This document shows, piece by piece, positions 1-13,530 of a stretch of 64,000 nt of DNA. The translations under genes were made by a program, and so were the position numbers. The notes beneath the pieces are model-generated. The model saw nothing but the letters and a program-made list of their open reading frames with translations. It was not told where the DNA came from and did not search any database. Origin of the DNA: Nocardia brasiliensis NBRC 14402 (GTDB lineage Bacteria > Actinomycetota > Actinomycetes > Mycobacteriales > Mycobacteriaceae); assembly GCF_000308475.2 (NCBI RefSeq), contig NZ_BAFT02000094.1:25748-89747 (forward strand), in the 5' to 3' direction. The number at the start of each line of letters is the position of its first letter. The stretch's first letter is position 1.

Positions 1-2
1 GC

Positions 3-1847
3 GTCACCAAGATCTCGTTGAACTTCGCCGTGTTCCGCTCGGTGTTCGAAGAGGGCGGGCGGATCGGCGCCGGCCCGGTGCTGCGCATGTGGCGCGGTGT
101 GCTGCTGTTCTTTTCGCGCTGGTGGCAGCTGGAGGCGCTGTACCGCTCCAACGTGAAATACCAGCCGCATTGGGTACCACGGTTTTTCCTGTTCGAGGAG
201 CGCAGGCAGCTGCCGCGGGTCGCGGTGGCCAGCGCGCTCGCCGAGGGCTTCCTGCCGCGGTTCGGGAAAGAACCGGACACGATCACCCACACCGGCTCGC
301 ACAGTGCGGCCCCCGCGAGCATGACCGGCCTGCACGCCGACGGCAGCCCGCCCGACCTCGACCAGGTCGAGGGGCAGGAACTGCTGCCGCGCCGACCCGA
401 ACAGGTGCGGGTGCGGATGGACAAGCTGGACCGGCTCACTGCCTCCGGTGTCGAGGCCTACCCGGTCGCCTACCCGCCGACCCACAGCGTCGCGGGCGCC
501 CGGCAGTCGCCGCGCGGCACCACGGTCCGGGTGTGCGGCAGGCTGCTGCGCATCCGCGACTACGGCGGCGTGATCTTCGCCGTGCTGCGCGACTGGACCG
601 ACGACATCCAACTGGTGATCGATCGGGACCGGGTCGGCGCCGAACGCAGCGCCGAATTCACCGAATTCTTCGACCTCGGTGACCTGATCGAGGTCAGCGG
701 GCAGATCGGGCGCAGCCGCCGCGGCGAGCTCTCGCTGCTCGCGGCGGACTGGCGGATGCTCGGCAAATGCCTGCATCCGTTGCCGGACAAGTGGAAAGGC
801 CTGTCCGATCCCGAGGCGCGGGTGCGGCAGCGCTACGTCGACATGGCGATCAACGCCGAGACCCGCGAGGTGCTCGCCAAACGCAGCGCGGTGGTCCGTT
901 CGCTGCGTGACACGTTCAACGGCTGGGGCTACCTCGAGGTGGAGACCCCGATTCTGCAGCAGGTGCACGGCGGGGCCAACGCCACCCCGTTCCTCACCCA
1001 CATCAACGCCTACGACCTCGATCTGTACCTGCGGATCGCGCCCGAGCTGTACCTGAAGCGGCTCTGCGTCGGCGGCATGGAGAAGGTCTTCGAGATCGGG
1101 CGCACCTTCCGCAACGAGGGCGTCGACTTCAGCCACAATCCCGAGTTCACCATTCTCGAGGCCTACGAGGCGCACAGCGACTACGAGCGGATGATGCACG
1201 CCGCCCGCGAACTCATCCAGAACGCCGCGGTCGCGGCCAACGGTGCGATGGTGGCGTTGCGGCCGCAGGACGACGGCTCGTTCGAACAGGTCGACATCTC
1301 CGGCGAATGGGCGGTCAAGACGGTGCACGGCGCGGTATCCGAGGCGCTCGGCACCGAGATCACCCCGGCCACCGAGGTCGAGCTGCTGCGCGAACTGTGC
1401 GACAAGGCCGAGGTGCCGTATCAGCACGGCTGGGACGCGGGCCAGGTGGTGCTGGAAATGTACGAGCACCTGGTCGAGGCGCGCACCGAGGCGCCGACCT
1501 TCTACATCGACTTCCCCACCTCGGTGTCCCCGCTGACCCGCGCGCACCGCAGCATCGCGGGCGTCACCGAGCGCTGGGACCTGGTCGCCTGGGGCGTCGA
1601 ACTCGGCACCGCCTACAGCGAACTCACCGATCCGGTGGAGCAGCGGCGCCGGCTCACCGAGCAATCCATGCTCGCCGCCAACGGCGATCCGGAGGCGATG
1701 GAACTCGACGAGGACTTCCTGCAGGCCCTCGAGCACGCGATGCCGCCGACCGGCGGGCTCGGGCTCGGCGTCGACCGGGTGGTCATGCTGATCACGGGAC
1801 GCAGCATCCGCGAGACACTCCCGTTCCCGCTGGTGAAACCGCGCTGA
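3..1847 (+). CDS. lysX: LysX: lysylphosphatidylglycerol synthase/lysyl-tRNA synthetase fusion (5' end outside window)
   Basis: The protein makes Lys-tRNA and transfers lysine to membrane phosphatidylglycerol, which lowers surface charge and gives resistance to cationic peptides. The open frame runs in from base 3, so the N-terminal membrane part is outside the window. The first ~90 visible residues are the end of the MprF/DUF2156-like transferase (FAVFRSVFEEG, RSNVKYQPHWVPRFFLFE). An OB-fold anticodon domain follows (VRVCGRLLRIRDYGG), then a class II synthetase core with motif 2 (EIGRTFRNEGVDFSHNPEFT) and motif 3 (GLGLGVDRVVMLITG). The order transferase then LysRS is diagnostic of mycobacterial-type LysX rather than plain LysS. 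The fusion and family are seen directly; the lipid-modifying role is from family knowledge. Confidence 0.95.
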   Translation, partial: VTKISLNFAVFRSVFEEGGRIGAGPVLRMWRGVLLFFSRWWQLEALYRSNVKYQPHWVPRFFLFEERRQLPRVAVASALAEGFLPRFGKEPDTITHTGSHSAAPASMTGLHADGSPPDLDQVEGQELLPRRPEQVRVRMDKLDRLTASGVEAYPVAYPPTHSVAGARQSPRGTTVRVCGRLLRIRDYGGVIFAVLRDWTDDIQLVIDRDRVGAERSAEFTEFFDLGDLIEVSGQIGRSRRGELSLLAADWRMLGKCLHPLPDKWKGLSDPEARVRQRYVDMAINAETREVLAKRSAVVRSLRDTFNGWGYLEVETPILQQVHGGANATPFLTHINAYDLDLYLRIAPELYLKRLCVGGMEKVFEIGRTFRNEGVDFSHNPEFTILEAYEAHSDYERMMHAARELIQNAAVAANGAMVALRPQDDGSFEQVDISGEWAVKTVHGAVSEALGTEITPATEVELLRELCDKAEVPYQHGWDAGQVVLEMYEHLVEARTEAPTFYIDFPTSVSPLTRAHRSIAGVTERWDLVAWGVELGTAYSELTDPVEQRRRLTEQSMLAANGDPEAMELDEDFLQALEHAMPPTGGLGLGVDRVVMLITGRSIRETLPFPLVKPR

Positions 1848-1961
1848 TTCGGCGAACGGAACCCAGCGGACGAATCGGACAGCTACCCTTGAGAATTCGA
1901 ACCGGAGCGGCCGAGAACCTGCGGCCCGGGAGGGGACCGTGACACGAAATGGGGTTCAGAT

Positions 1962-2159
1962 ATGTACCTTGACCTGCTGACCAATATGGCCCTGGTGGAC
2001 CACAGCGTCTGGGCGAGCCCGGAGGTGTTCGAGCTCGCCGCCCGCAAGAAGAAGCGCAGCAGCGGCGGCCTGATCTTCGGCGGCATCTGCTGCCTGCTCG
2101 TGGTCGCCCTCATCGTCCTCGGCATCTACCTGCTGATGAAGCGCAAGAAGCAACAGTAG
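1962..2159 (+). CDS. small single-pass membrane protein
   Basis: This 65-residue protein has one clear hydrophobic segment near residues 38-58 (GLIFGGICCLLVVALIVLG). It is preceded by a basic KKKRSS stretch and ends in KRKKQQ, so both flanks are positively charged. ATG at 1962 has a GGGG eight bases upstream; a second ATG at 1986 is possible. It follows lysX by about 110 bases on the same strand and is closed by a hairpin at 2171-2210. No family was recognised. A membrane peptide next to the envelope gene lysX is suggestive only. Confidence 0.6.
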   Translation: MYLDLLTNMALVDHSVWASPEVFELAARKKKRSSGGLIFGGICCLLVVALIVLGIYLLMKRKKQQ

Positions 2160-2170
2160 TTCCAGACTGC

Positions 2171-2210
2171 CGAACGACCCGGTTCGTGGGGGTTCGAACC
2201 GGGCCGTTCG
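2171..2210. terminator. hairpin between convergent genes
   Basis: Arms CGAACGACCCGGTTCG (2171-2186) and CGAACCGGGCCGTTCG (2195-2210) pair with one mismatch around an eight-base loop. The site lies between the small membrane gene and the convergent Uma2 gene and could serve both. There is no clear T-tract. Confidence 0.6.
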
Positions 2211-2228
2211 CCGTCTACCGGCGTTCCC

Positions 2229-2804
2229 CTAAAGCCGTTCGATATCGGACAGATCAATATCGATGTCGAAGGGGACGGTGAGCTTCAGGCGGTCGTGATG
2301 AATGCCGGTGAGCGCGTACGCCTTTGTCGCGGGATCGACTTCGTAGACGTAGACAACGGCGCGGCCGTCGACATTTTCGACTCGCCAGAAGTGCGCGATT
2401 CCGGCCCGCGCATACAGCTGGGGCTTGCGTTCCCGATCGCGGGTGCGAGATTCGGCGGACACCACTTCAACTGCGAGCACGACGCGGTCGGCTTCGTAAC
2501 CGGTCCTAGCGGGGTCCGTCTCATCGAGTCGAAGCACCACCACGTCAGGTTCGGGTCGCTGGTCGTGCGCGAGCGTCACCGTCATCTCACGACGAACCCG
2601 CAGGCCCGCAGGTGCGCAGCTGCGCAAAACCTGCTCCAGCAGGGAGATCACCAACATGTGGAACTCGGCCTGCGGACTCACGAAGATCAGACTCCCGTCG
2701 ATCAACTCTGTGTGTGGTGGAAGGTTGGGCAGGCGGTCCAGATCTTCGGCAACGAACCCGCCGGGCGGCGGGAACAGCCACTGCGGAATCCGCTCGTCGG
2801 TCAT
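2229..2804 (-). CDS. Uma2-family (DUF820) putative restriction-like endonuclease
   Basis: The protein is 191 residues from ATG at 2804; an in-frame ATG at 2828 would add eight. It matches the Uma2/DUF820 family, whose fold resembles PD-(D/E)XK nucleases. The conserved pieces are the N-terminal ELIDGSLIFVSP, the middle RPEPDVVVLR holding the acidic residue, VVLAVEVVSAESRTRDRERK with the E-x-V-S-x-(S/T)-x-x-x-D-x-x-x-K core, and YARAGIAHFWRV. Family members are abundant in actinomycetes and cyanobacteria, and their role is largely unknown. The gene stands alone between convergent and divergent neighbours. Its start lies in a 24-base tandem duplication, so both candidate ATGs share nearly identical context and no Shine-Dalgarno decides between them. 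Confidence 0.82.
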   Translation of the reverse strand: MTDERIPQWLFPPPGGFVAEDLDRLPNLPPHTELIDGSLIFVSPQAEFHMLVISLLEQVLRSCAPAGLRVRREMTVTLAHDQRPEPDVVVLRLDETDPARTGYEADRVVLAVEVVSAESRTRDRERKPQLYARAGIAHFWRVENVDGRAVVYVYEVDPATKAYALTGIHHDRLKLTVPFDIDIDLSDIERL

Positions 2805-2846
2805 GACACCGAGTATGGCACCGGTCATGACGGCGAGTATGGCACC
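2799..2846. repeat. 24-bp tandem duplication over the Uma2 start codon
   Basis: Two adjacent 24-base copies (2799-2822 and 2823-2846) share GGTCATGAC and CGAGTATGGCACC and differ at two bases. Each carries an ATG, on the minus strand, in the Uma2 reading frame. Confidence 0.85.
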
Positions 2847-2938
2847 AGCGGTGATGTCCGGGATGCATCATCAACTGCCACGACACTGCCAAGCCGGCCT
2901 GCGCGGCGTTCGTGCGGTCGATGGGGCAGAGTGGGGTT

Positions 2939-3550
2939 GTGCAGTTGATTCTTGTTCGTCATGGGCAGCCGGTGCGGGTCGTGAATGCGGTGGGGGCGGC
3001 TGATCCTGAGTTGGCGGCGGTCGGGGTGGAGCAGGCGGAGCGGGTGCCTGCGGCGTTGAGTCAGCATCGGGTGGTGCGGGTGGTGAGCAGTCCGCAGCGG
3101 CGGGCACGGGACACCGCGGGGCCGACGGCGGCGAAGCTGGGGCTCGACGTCGAGGTGATCGACGATCTGGCCGAATACGATCGGGATCTGCCCGCCTACA
3201 TTCCGATCGAGGACGCCAAGGTCGAGTTCCGCGCGGTCTACGAGCAGATCAAGGCCGGCCATTTTCCGCCGCAGATCGACGGGCCCGCATTCAAGTCCCG
3301 GGTGCTGGACACGGTCGCCGAGATCGCGGCCGCCACCGACCCGGCCGACACCGTGCTCGCCTTCACCCACGGCGGCGTGATCAACGTGCTGCTGCAGCAG
3401 ATACTCGGTCTGGAGCGGCCCTTGACCTTCCCGATCGACTACTGCTCGATCACCCGAATCCTGTTCTCCCGCAACGGCCGGCGCACCGCAGCGACGATCA
3501 ACGAGAACGGGCACGTGTGGGATCTGCTGCCGCGCAACATCAAGTCCTGA
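2939..3550 (+). CDS. histidine phosphatase family protein (phosphoglycerate-mutase-like)
   Basis: The protein is about 203 residues. It opens with the catalytic RHG motif (LILVRHGQP, His8 from this start), has SSPQRRARDTA as the second phosphate-binding arginine region, and FTHGGVINVLL supplying the second catalytic histidine. That is the phosphatase branch of the histidine phosphatase (COG0406) superfamily. GTG at 2939 was chosen because RHG normally sits within ten residues of the N-terminus and G-rich sequence precedes it; ATG at 2921 and GTG at 2912 are alternatives. The substrate cannot be told from sequence. It is divergent from the Uma2 gene. Confidence 0.85.
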   Translation: MQLILVRHGQPVRVVNAVGAADPELAAVGVEQAERVPAALSQHRVVRVVSSPQRRARDTAGPTAAKLGLDVEVIDDLAEYDRDLPAYIPIEDAKVEFRAVYEQIKAGHFPPQIDGPAFKSRVLDTVAEIAAATDPADTVLAFTHGGVINVLLQQILGLERPLTFPIDYCSITRILFSRNGRRTAATINENGHVWDLLPRNIKS

Positions 3551-3668
3551 TTGTCGGGTTCACAGCCGATTGGCAGGGACGTCACACCCGCACCCCAGCG
3601 ACGGAACCTTGGATGGGACCGGTGAGCCGGCACACCAGCGGCTCATGGTCCGAGAGAAAGGAATTCCG

Positions 3669-4019
3669 TTGCTCAGCAGAACATCGACGCCGCTGCGTCG
3701 CCGGGTCACCCGGGTCGCAGTGGCAGGGGTACTGATCGCCCTACCGCTCGGCGCGCTCGCCGCGACCGCTTCGGCCGAGACGCCGGACCCCGCGGCCATC
3801 CAGCTGACCCAGGCCGACCCGGAAGGCACCGATATCAGCGCGCATCCGCGCGGCGGACCCGGCTGGCTGCCCGGCGGCGATCAGGGCGGGCCGCGGGTGG
3901 AGTACCGGGACGGGCCGGGACGGCACGGCCCCGGTACCGGTCCGCGCATCTACAAGGACGATCCCGGTCCACGGACCCTGCACGTCCGCCCGCCGAGCGG
4001 CTCCGCGGGCAGTAGCTGA
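3669..4019 (+). CDS. small secreted protein of unknown function
   Basis: The protein is about 116 residues from a TTG start preceded by a good purine-rich site (GAGAAAGGA, 3653-3661). A basic n-region (TPLRRRVTR), a hydrophobic core (VAVAGVLIALPLGALAATA) and an ASA/ET cleavage site near residue 36 make a clear Sec signal peptide. The mature part is rich in Gly, Pro and Asp, has no cysteines and matches no domain known to me. It ends at a strong bidirectional hairpin (4041-4076) shared with the convergent cutinase-like gene. Confidence 0.65.
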   Translation: MLSRTSTPLRRRVTRVAVAGVLIALPLGALAATASAETPDPAAIQLTQADPEGTDISAHPRGGPGWLPGGDQGGPRVEYRDGPGRHGPGTGPRIYKDDPGPRTLHVRPPSGSAGSS

Positions 4020-4040
4020 TCCCCGGGTAGTCCCGCGACG

Positions 4041-4076
4041 ACGAAGGCCCACCTCCGCGCGGAGATGGGCCTTCGT
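4041..4076. terminator. bidirectional terminator hairpin
   Basis: ACGAAGGCCCA (4041) pairs with TGGGCCTTCGT (ending 4076), and the stem continues inward through CTCCGCGCGGAG with one mismatch. It lies between two convergent secreted-protein genes. Confidence 0.7.
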
Positions 4077-4090
4077 TCAGCTGCGGTGGA

Positions 4091-4990
4091 TCAGGCCATG
4101 CCCGCGATCCAGTTGTGCATCCAGGACGTGGCGGTCTGCCCGCCGCCGACCGGGTAGCTGCCGTACAGCGTGTGCGCCTGCGACTTGTAGAACCGCTCCA
4201 GATCCTTGGCGCGCTGCTCGTTCGCCGATTCGGTGAGCTGGGCCTGCAGCGCGGGCACGCCGCCGTGCGCGAAGAGGTCGGTCATGATGTTGCCCGCCTC
4301 GATCTGGTACCGCCACATGTTGGCCGGGTTCATATCCGAGGCCTGCGCCATGAAGCCCGCGAACCGGGTGACGAAGTCGTCCGGCGCGGTCGCGCAGTAC
4401 AGGTCGTCGAGCGCGCAGATGGTGCGGGTGCGATCGCTCAGCCAGCCGAAGCCGCCGACCCGGGGGCCGCCGGCGCCTGCGCCGGGGGCGGGCGCGCCGA
4501 CCTGGACGTCGGTGGGCGAGCGGCGCGGATCCGAGATCAGGCCGACGCCCGCGATCCGGTCGGCCGGCACGGGGCCGAGCCCGGTGCCGATCTCGGCGGC
4601 GAGGTCGCCCGCCGCGTCCGCGCCCTGGCTGTAGCCGACGAGCGCGATCTTGGTGGCGCCGCAGGACTTCGCCATATCGGTGATCAGGCCACGCGCGCGG
4701 TCGGTGGCTTCTTTCTTCGAGTTGCCGTAAACCTCACCCTCCCAAGGGAAGGCGGTCGCGGCGTAGGTCACGTAGTCGACGTCGGCGGAGCTCGGCAGGT
4801 TCCGCGTGACACCGGCGAGCATGCCGGGCTGCGGCTTCTTGTCCTTGCCGGTCTCCCAGGTGCCGGGGATCGCCACCACGTACAGGCTGGGGCAACCCGG
4901 GTCGGCACTCACCGATCCGCTGCCGAACACCAAGCCGGACAGTACCGTCGCGGATGCACCGAGAGCCGCGACAACCTTCTTCACCTGCAT
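4091..4990 (-). CDS. secreted cutinase-like serine esterase (Culp family)
   Basis: The protein is 299 residues from ATG 4990, which has GGAG five bases upstream; longer in-frame starts lack this. The signal peptide is VKKVVAALGASATVLSGLVFGSGSVSA, cut before DPGCPSLYVV. The fold is an alpha/beta-hydrolase cutinase. The nucleophile is Ser121 in VGYSQGAD, the acid lies in the ICALDDLYC loop flanked by two cysteines, and the histidine is in SQAHTLYGSYP. Culp proteins of mycobacteria and nocardiae are exported esterases or phospholipases acting on host or cell-wall lipids. The C-terminal tail past the catalytic histidine is short. The family is clear; the substrate is inferred only as an ester. 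Confidence 0.87.
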   Translation of the reverse strand: MQVKKVVAALGASATVLSGLVFGSGSVSADPGCPSLYVVAIPGTWETGKDKKPQPGMLAGVTRNLPSSADVDYVTYAATAFPWEGEVYGNSKKEATDRARGLITDMAKSCGATKIALVGYSQGADAAGDLAAEIGTGLGPVPADRIAGVGLISDPRRSPTDVQVGAPAPGAGAGGPRVGGFGWLSDRTRTICALDDLYCATAPDDFVTRFAGFMAQASDMNPANMWRYQIEAGNIMTDLFAHGGVPALQAQLTESANEQRAKDLERFYKSQAHTLYGSYPVGGGQTATSWMHNWIAGMA

Positions 4991-5521
4991 ACCGCTCCAG
5001 TCCAAACCGATGCCCGCCCTGGGCATCCCGACAAGTTGCGCACCAATGCTGGACCGCAGGAGTGACTTTCCAGTGCACGCTGGGTTAACTCGAGCCACCC
5101 GGCGATCCGAACGCTGCTGTCCGGACGAACCCACATCCCAAGATCAGCAACGTGCCGGGATCACAATAAAGGTCGCGAGCGCCCGGCGCCATCCCGACCC
5201 GCGTCCGATGTCCGATTTCCGTCCGATGCCCAAACCCGCAGCTCCGCACCACATCCCGGCACCAAACGCCCTGATCAGCCGGTGATCCCCCGCTCGCAGC
5301 CCTTCGCAATCTGCCAGCAATCAGCACACCGGCCGCGCCGATCGCCGATGTGAACGCGCACAGAACGATGCCGATCAGATCCGATCCACGGCCCTGCGAA
5401 CGTAAGCGAGCAACCTCTCAGAGAATCATCGCGCCGTGCATCGCCCGGCAACGCCGAACGCCCGGCGTCGAATTCCGCACACTCGCGTGTCGCGTCGCAC
5501 CACCGCGACGACGCAAAGAAC
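4991..5521. other. intergenic stretch without a supported gene
   Basis: About 530 bases separate the divergently read upstream side of the cutinase-like gene from the 3' end of gltD. Several short frames are open on both strands, but none has a recognisable product, start signal or domain. Part must hold the cutinase promoter. The right edge is the gltD terminator. Confidence 0.5.
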
Positions 5522-5558
5522 AAAGGCGTCTGCGGACCGAAGTCCGCAGACGCCTTTT
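5522..5558. terminator. Rho-independent terminator after gltD
   Basis: A perfect 16-base stem, AAAGGCGTCTGCGGAC (5522-5537) and its complement (5542-5557), has a CGAA tetraloop. On the minus strand, after gltD, the stem runs into TTTGTTCTTTG, a usable U-rich tail. Confidence 0.88.
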
Positions 5559-5584
5559 CCGCTCCGGTAAGAGAGGGGTTCAGA

Positions 5585-7046
5585 TCATCGCTGGGCGACC
5601 ATGGTGGGGGTGATCGGGGCGGGAAGCGCCGTCTCACCCTCCAGGAAGCGGTCTACCGCGGCGGCCGCGGCGCGACCCTCCGCGATGGCCCAGACGATGA
5701 GGGACTGGCCGCGGCCCATATCGCCCGCGACGAACACGCCGGGGATGTTGGTCGACCAGCCCTTGTCGCGCTGGACGTTGCCGCGCTGGTCATAGCCGAC
5801 GCCGAGTTCTTCGAGCAGGCCGCGCTTTTCGGGACCGGTGAAGCCCATGGCGAGCAGCACGAGATCGGCCTCGAGGGTGAAGTCGGTGCCGTCGACCTTC
5901 TCGAAACGGCCGTTGACCATCGTCACCTCGTGCGCCTGCAGGCCGGTGACCTTGCCGTCTTCGCCGACGAAACGCTCGGTGTTGACGGAGAACACCCGCT
6001 CGCCGCCCTCCTCGTGCGCCGAGGACACCCGGTACATGAGCGGGTAGGTCGGCCATGGGGTGGAGGAGGCTCGCTCCTCCGGCGGGCGCGGCATGATCTC
6101 GAACTGGTGGATGCTCTCGGCGCCCTGCCGGTGCGAGGTGCCGAGGCAGTCGGCACCGGTGTCACCGCCACCGATGATGACGACCTTCTTGCCCTTCGCG
6201 TGGATGGGCGGCAGGCCGTCGGCGTCGGTGACGTCGTCGCCCAGCTGCACCCGGTTGGCCCACGGCAGGAACTCCATGGCCTGGTGGATGCCGTCCAGCT
6301 CGCGTCCGGGGATCGGCAGGTCGCGCGCGATGGTCGCGCCGCCGGCCAGCACGATCGAGTCGAACTGCTCGCGCAGCTGCTCGGCGGTGATGTCGACGCC
6401 GACGTTCACGCCGGTCTTGAAGATGGTGCCCTCGGCCTCCATCTGCGCCATCCGGCGGTCGATGAAGCGCTTCTCCATCTTGAATTCCGGGATGCCGTAA
6501 CGCAGCAGGCCGCCGATGCGGTCGGCCCGCTCGAACACGGTCACGGTGTGCCCGGCGCGGGTGAGCTGCTGGGCCGCGGCGAGTCCCGCGGGACCGGAGC
6601 CGACGACCGCGATTCGCTTACCGGTCAACCGGGTCGGGTACACCGGGGTCACCCAGCCCTCGTCGAAGGCGTTCTCGATGAGCTCGACCTCGACCTGCTT
6701 GATCGTCACCGGGTCCTGGTTGATGCCGAGGACACAGGACGCCTCACACGGCGCCGGGCACAACCGCCCGGTGAACTCCGGGAAGTTGTTGGTGGCGTGC
6801 AGCCGATCGATGCCCTCGCGCCACTGCCCCTTGTAGACCAGGTCGTTCCACTCGGGGATCAGGTTGCCCAGCGGGCAACCGTTGTGGCAGAACGGGATAC
6901 CGCAGTCCATGCACCGGCTGGCCTGACGCTGCAGGGTCTCGTGCGCGAAACCCTCCTCGTAGACCTCTTTCCAGTCCATCAGCCGCAGCGGCACGGGACG
7001 ACGCGTCGGCAGCTCCCGCTTGGTGTGCTTCAAAAAACCTTGTGCG

Positions 7047-7054
<8 letters not shown>
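5585..7054 (-). CDS. gltD: glutamate synthase (NADPH) small subunit GltD
   Basis: GltD oxidises NADPH through FAD and passes electrons by iron-sulfur clusters to GltB, which forms two glutamates from glutamine and 2-oxoglutarate. The 489 residues show the N-terminal 4Fe-4S cysteines (Cys48, 51, 56, 60 and Cys99, 103, 107), an FAD Rossmann motif VVGSGPAG at 150-157, an NADPH site near 290 (VVIIGGGDTGADC) and a second FAD-binding stretch GVFVAGDMGRGQSL near the end. Length is normal for the family. The GTG start lies inside the end of gltB (eight shared bases), so the two are translationally coupled. Confidence 0.97.
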
Positions 7055-11696
<4,642 letters not shown>

Positions 11697-12664
11697 GCCT
11701 CTGCCTTCAAGAAGGGCGTTCGACGAAAACGAAATGGGCTATTTCGTCGGAATGCCTCCGTACAAGACTGCGCCCGTACGTTCCGAAACCAGCCGCGCTG
11801 ATGGTCTTCGGCGTGCAGTCACGTCTCCAGTTGTTTCACCCGCTTCAGTGACGTAGTGGGTGCTCGTCGGTAACGGATCCCTAACAAGATCCTTACCTCC
11901 GCGCGGGTTCCGGCCCGCTACGCTGAGCACCGGTCAGGAGCTGCCCCGAGCGGGCGAGTGGGCCGAGCATTCTGTGTTCGGCGTAAGAGCAAACGATAAG
12001 TCAGGTCCGAGGCCCAACCAACTTAGGCTGTACTAATAACTGGGTCTAGCTGGGCTTCTTCATTCGGTCCTCCACGTGTGCGCGTCGTCCAGTGTAAAGC
12101 AGCAGGCACCGCATGATCGATCCCGCGGCGTCCGGTGCCGACTGCTGACGGTCGGCGCGGGAGAGCGGCCGCGAACCTCACGAAACGGTCAGGAAAACGC
12201 TCTCACCTGCATCGCAGATGATTTCCCCGGCGAAGCATCCGGCAAACCACCGAAGGGCGGCTAACTCGGAAGCCGGGTGAATGAGATATTTCCGACAGGC
12301 TCCTGACGAGCCACGTATGTGATCCGACCGTCCGGCCTCTTTTGTCCGCTGTGGGCTTCAGCACATATTCAGCAAACGACAGTCAGTGGCGTTCGACACA
12401 TTTCTACGGCCGAAAGCTATCCACTCTTACACCGTAATCGACGTGACTTATTGCGGAATGGACGGCCCTTTACCGAATATTCGCCAGCTGATCCGGTTTT
12501 CGTCGTTGAGTTCAACTTAAGAGAGCGTCTTACGGCGTCAGCCGGATGCGTTGCGAAGGCGCGTACCAGCGTTGCGCGGGACCACAAAGTTTCGGGTGGA
12601 AGGGTGCCGCCGGCGCACAGTGAACGGCACCTCGTTCGCCGAACAAGCACAAATAGGGGTCCGC
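11697..12664. other. long leader/intergenic region upstream of gltBD
   Basis: Nearly 970 bases lie between the gltB start and the 3' end of the chorismate mutase gene, with no convincing ORF on either strand. The half nearest gltB must contain its promoter. It includes a 10/11-base inverted repeat (see 11869-11897) and a 63-codon minus-strand frame ending 42 bases before gltB. The half near 12300-12560 is noticeably lower in GC. No known riboswitch was recognised. Confidence 0.45.
11869..11897. promoter_or_regulatory. inverted repeat in the gltBD leader
   Basis: GGTAACGGATC (11869) and GATCCTTACC (11888-11897) are complementary apart from one bulged C and flank an eight-base spacer. It lies about 175-200 bases upstream of the gltB start. 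It may be an operator or a leader hairpin; the regulator is unknown. Confidence 0.4.
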
Positions 12665-13297
12665 TCAGCGTGGTGCGCAGAGCACCACCGCGGCGCGCAC
12701 CAGCGCCGCCTGATGCAGCGCGTCCGTGCGGCCCGCCGTGAAGACGCCGAAGACGCTGCGCGCCACCCGTTCCGCGCAGTCCGGCGCGGTCAGCTCGCCG
12801 CGTTCGGCGGCCAGCTGGTCGACGATCTCGACGTTCACCCGATCGATCACCGGCCGCACCGACAGCAGATCCGGCGGCGCGGTGGGCGCGGACCCGGCAT
12901 CGAAACGCCAGCCGGTGATCAGACCGCGCTGCACGATCTTGTTGGCCTCGATCTGCCCGGAGAACACCTGCCGCACCCAGTTCTCCGGCAGGTCACGACC
13001 GGCGCCGAGCTGGGTCATCGCGTCGTAGACCGCGGCCTCCCGGGCCGGATCGTCGATGGTGGGCTCGGTGCCGGTGCGGGCCGCGCCGGCCCATTTCGCC
13101 GCGGCCACCGCGTCGGCGGTCTGCAACCGCTCGAGCACCAGGCCCACCAGACGGTCCAGGGGCTCGGGCGTGTCGGCTCCCGCCCTAAGCGGGGACATGA
13201 CCAGCGCGGCCGACACCACCAGCAAGGTGGCCAGCCGCGGCGCCGCGCGTCGGGTGGTCGTGCGTCGGACGGAACGAATACGCATACGCATACGCAT
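12665..13297 (-). CDS. secreted chorismate mutase, AroQ gamma class
   Basis: This enzyme converts chorismate to prephenate but is exported, like the M. tuberculosis gamma-class enzyme. It has 210 residues. A basic N-terminus (RMRMRIRSVRRTTTRR) leads into a hydrophobic LATLLVVSAALVMSPL and a cleavage site after ADA-like RAGA. The all-helical domain has the active-site helices PLDRLVGLVLERLQTADAVAAAKW, DDPAREAAVYDAM and VFSGQIEANKIVQRGLITGW, carrying the expected Arg, Lys and Glu residues. Two cysteines (APDC, VVLC) match the disulfide of secreted homologues. Three in-frame ATGs come from an ATGCGT triplication; GGGAGGT six bases upstream selects the first. The gene is monocistronic. Confidence 0.88.
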   Translation of the reverse strand: MRMRMRIRSVRRTTTRRAAPRLATLLVVSAALVMSPLRAGADTPEPLDRLVGLVLERLQTADAVAAAKWAGAARTGTEPTIDDPAREAAVYDAMTQLGAGRDLPENWVRQVFSGQIEANKIVQRGLITGWRFDAGSAPTAPPDLLSVRPVIDRVNVEIVDQLAAERGELTAPDCAERVARSVFGVFTAGRTDALHQAALVRAAVVLCAPR

Positions 13298-13530
13298 GAG
13301 CTGACCTCCCGAGACGGCATGCCTGGCAACGGATCATCGATCGAGAGTAGAACCCGCAGGTGAATCGCCACCGGCACCGCCTCGGGCCGTTTGTGAGCCT
13401 GGCCACATACGCCCGCTCGTACTCGGTGTGTCGGGGACGGTCCTGTCACGCTGTGACCACGAAACCGTGACGGTTTCGCTCGCTAGCGGTGTCCGCGAAA
13501 TCGACTGGGACGAAGAGGATGTGAGTTCCC

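Noticed and set aside
12319..12741. A 140-codon plus frame upstream of the chorismate mutase 3' end
   Set aside because: No RBS or family, and it overlaps the mutase gene in antisense.
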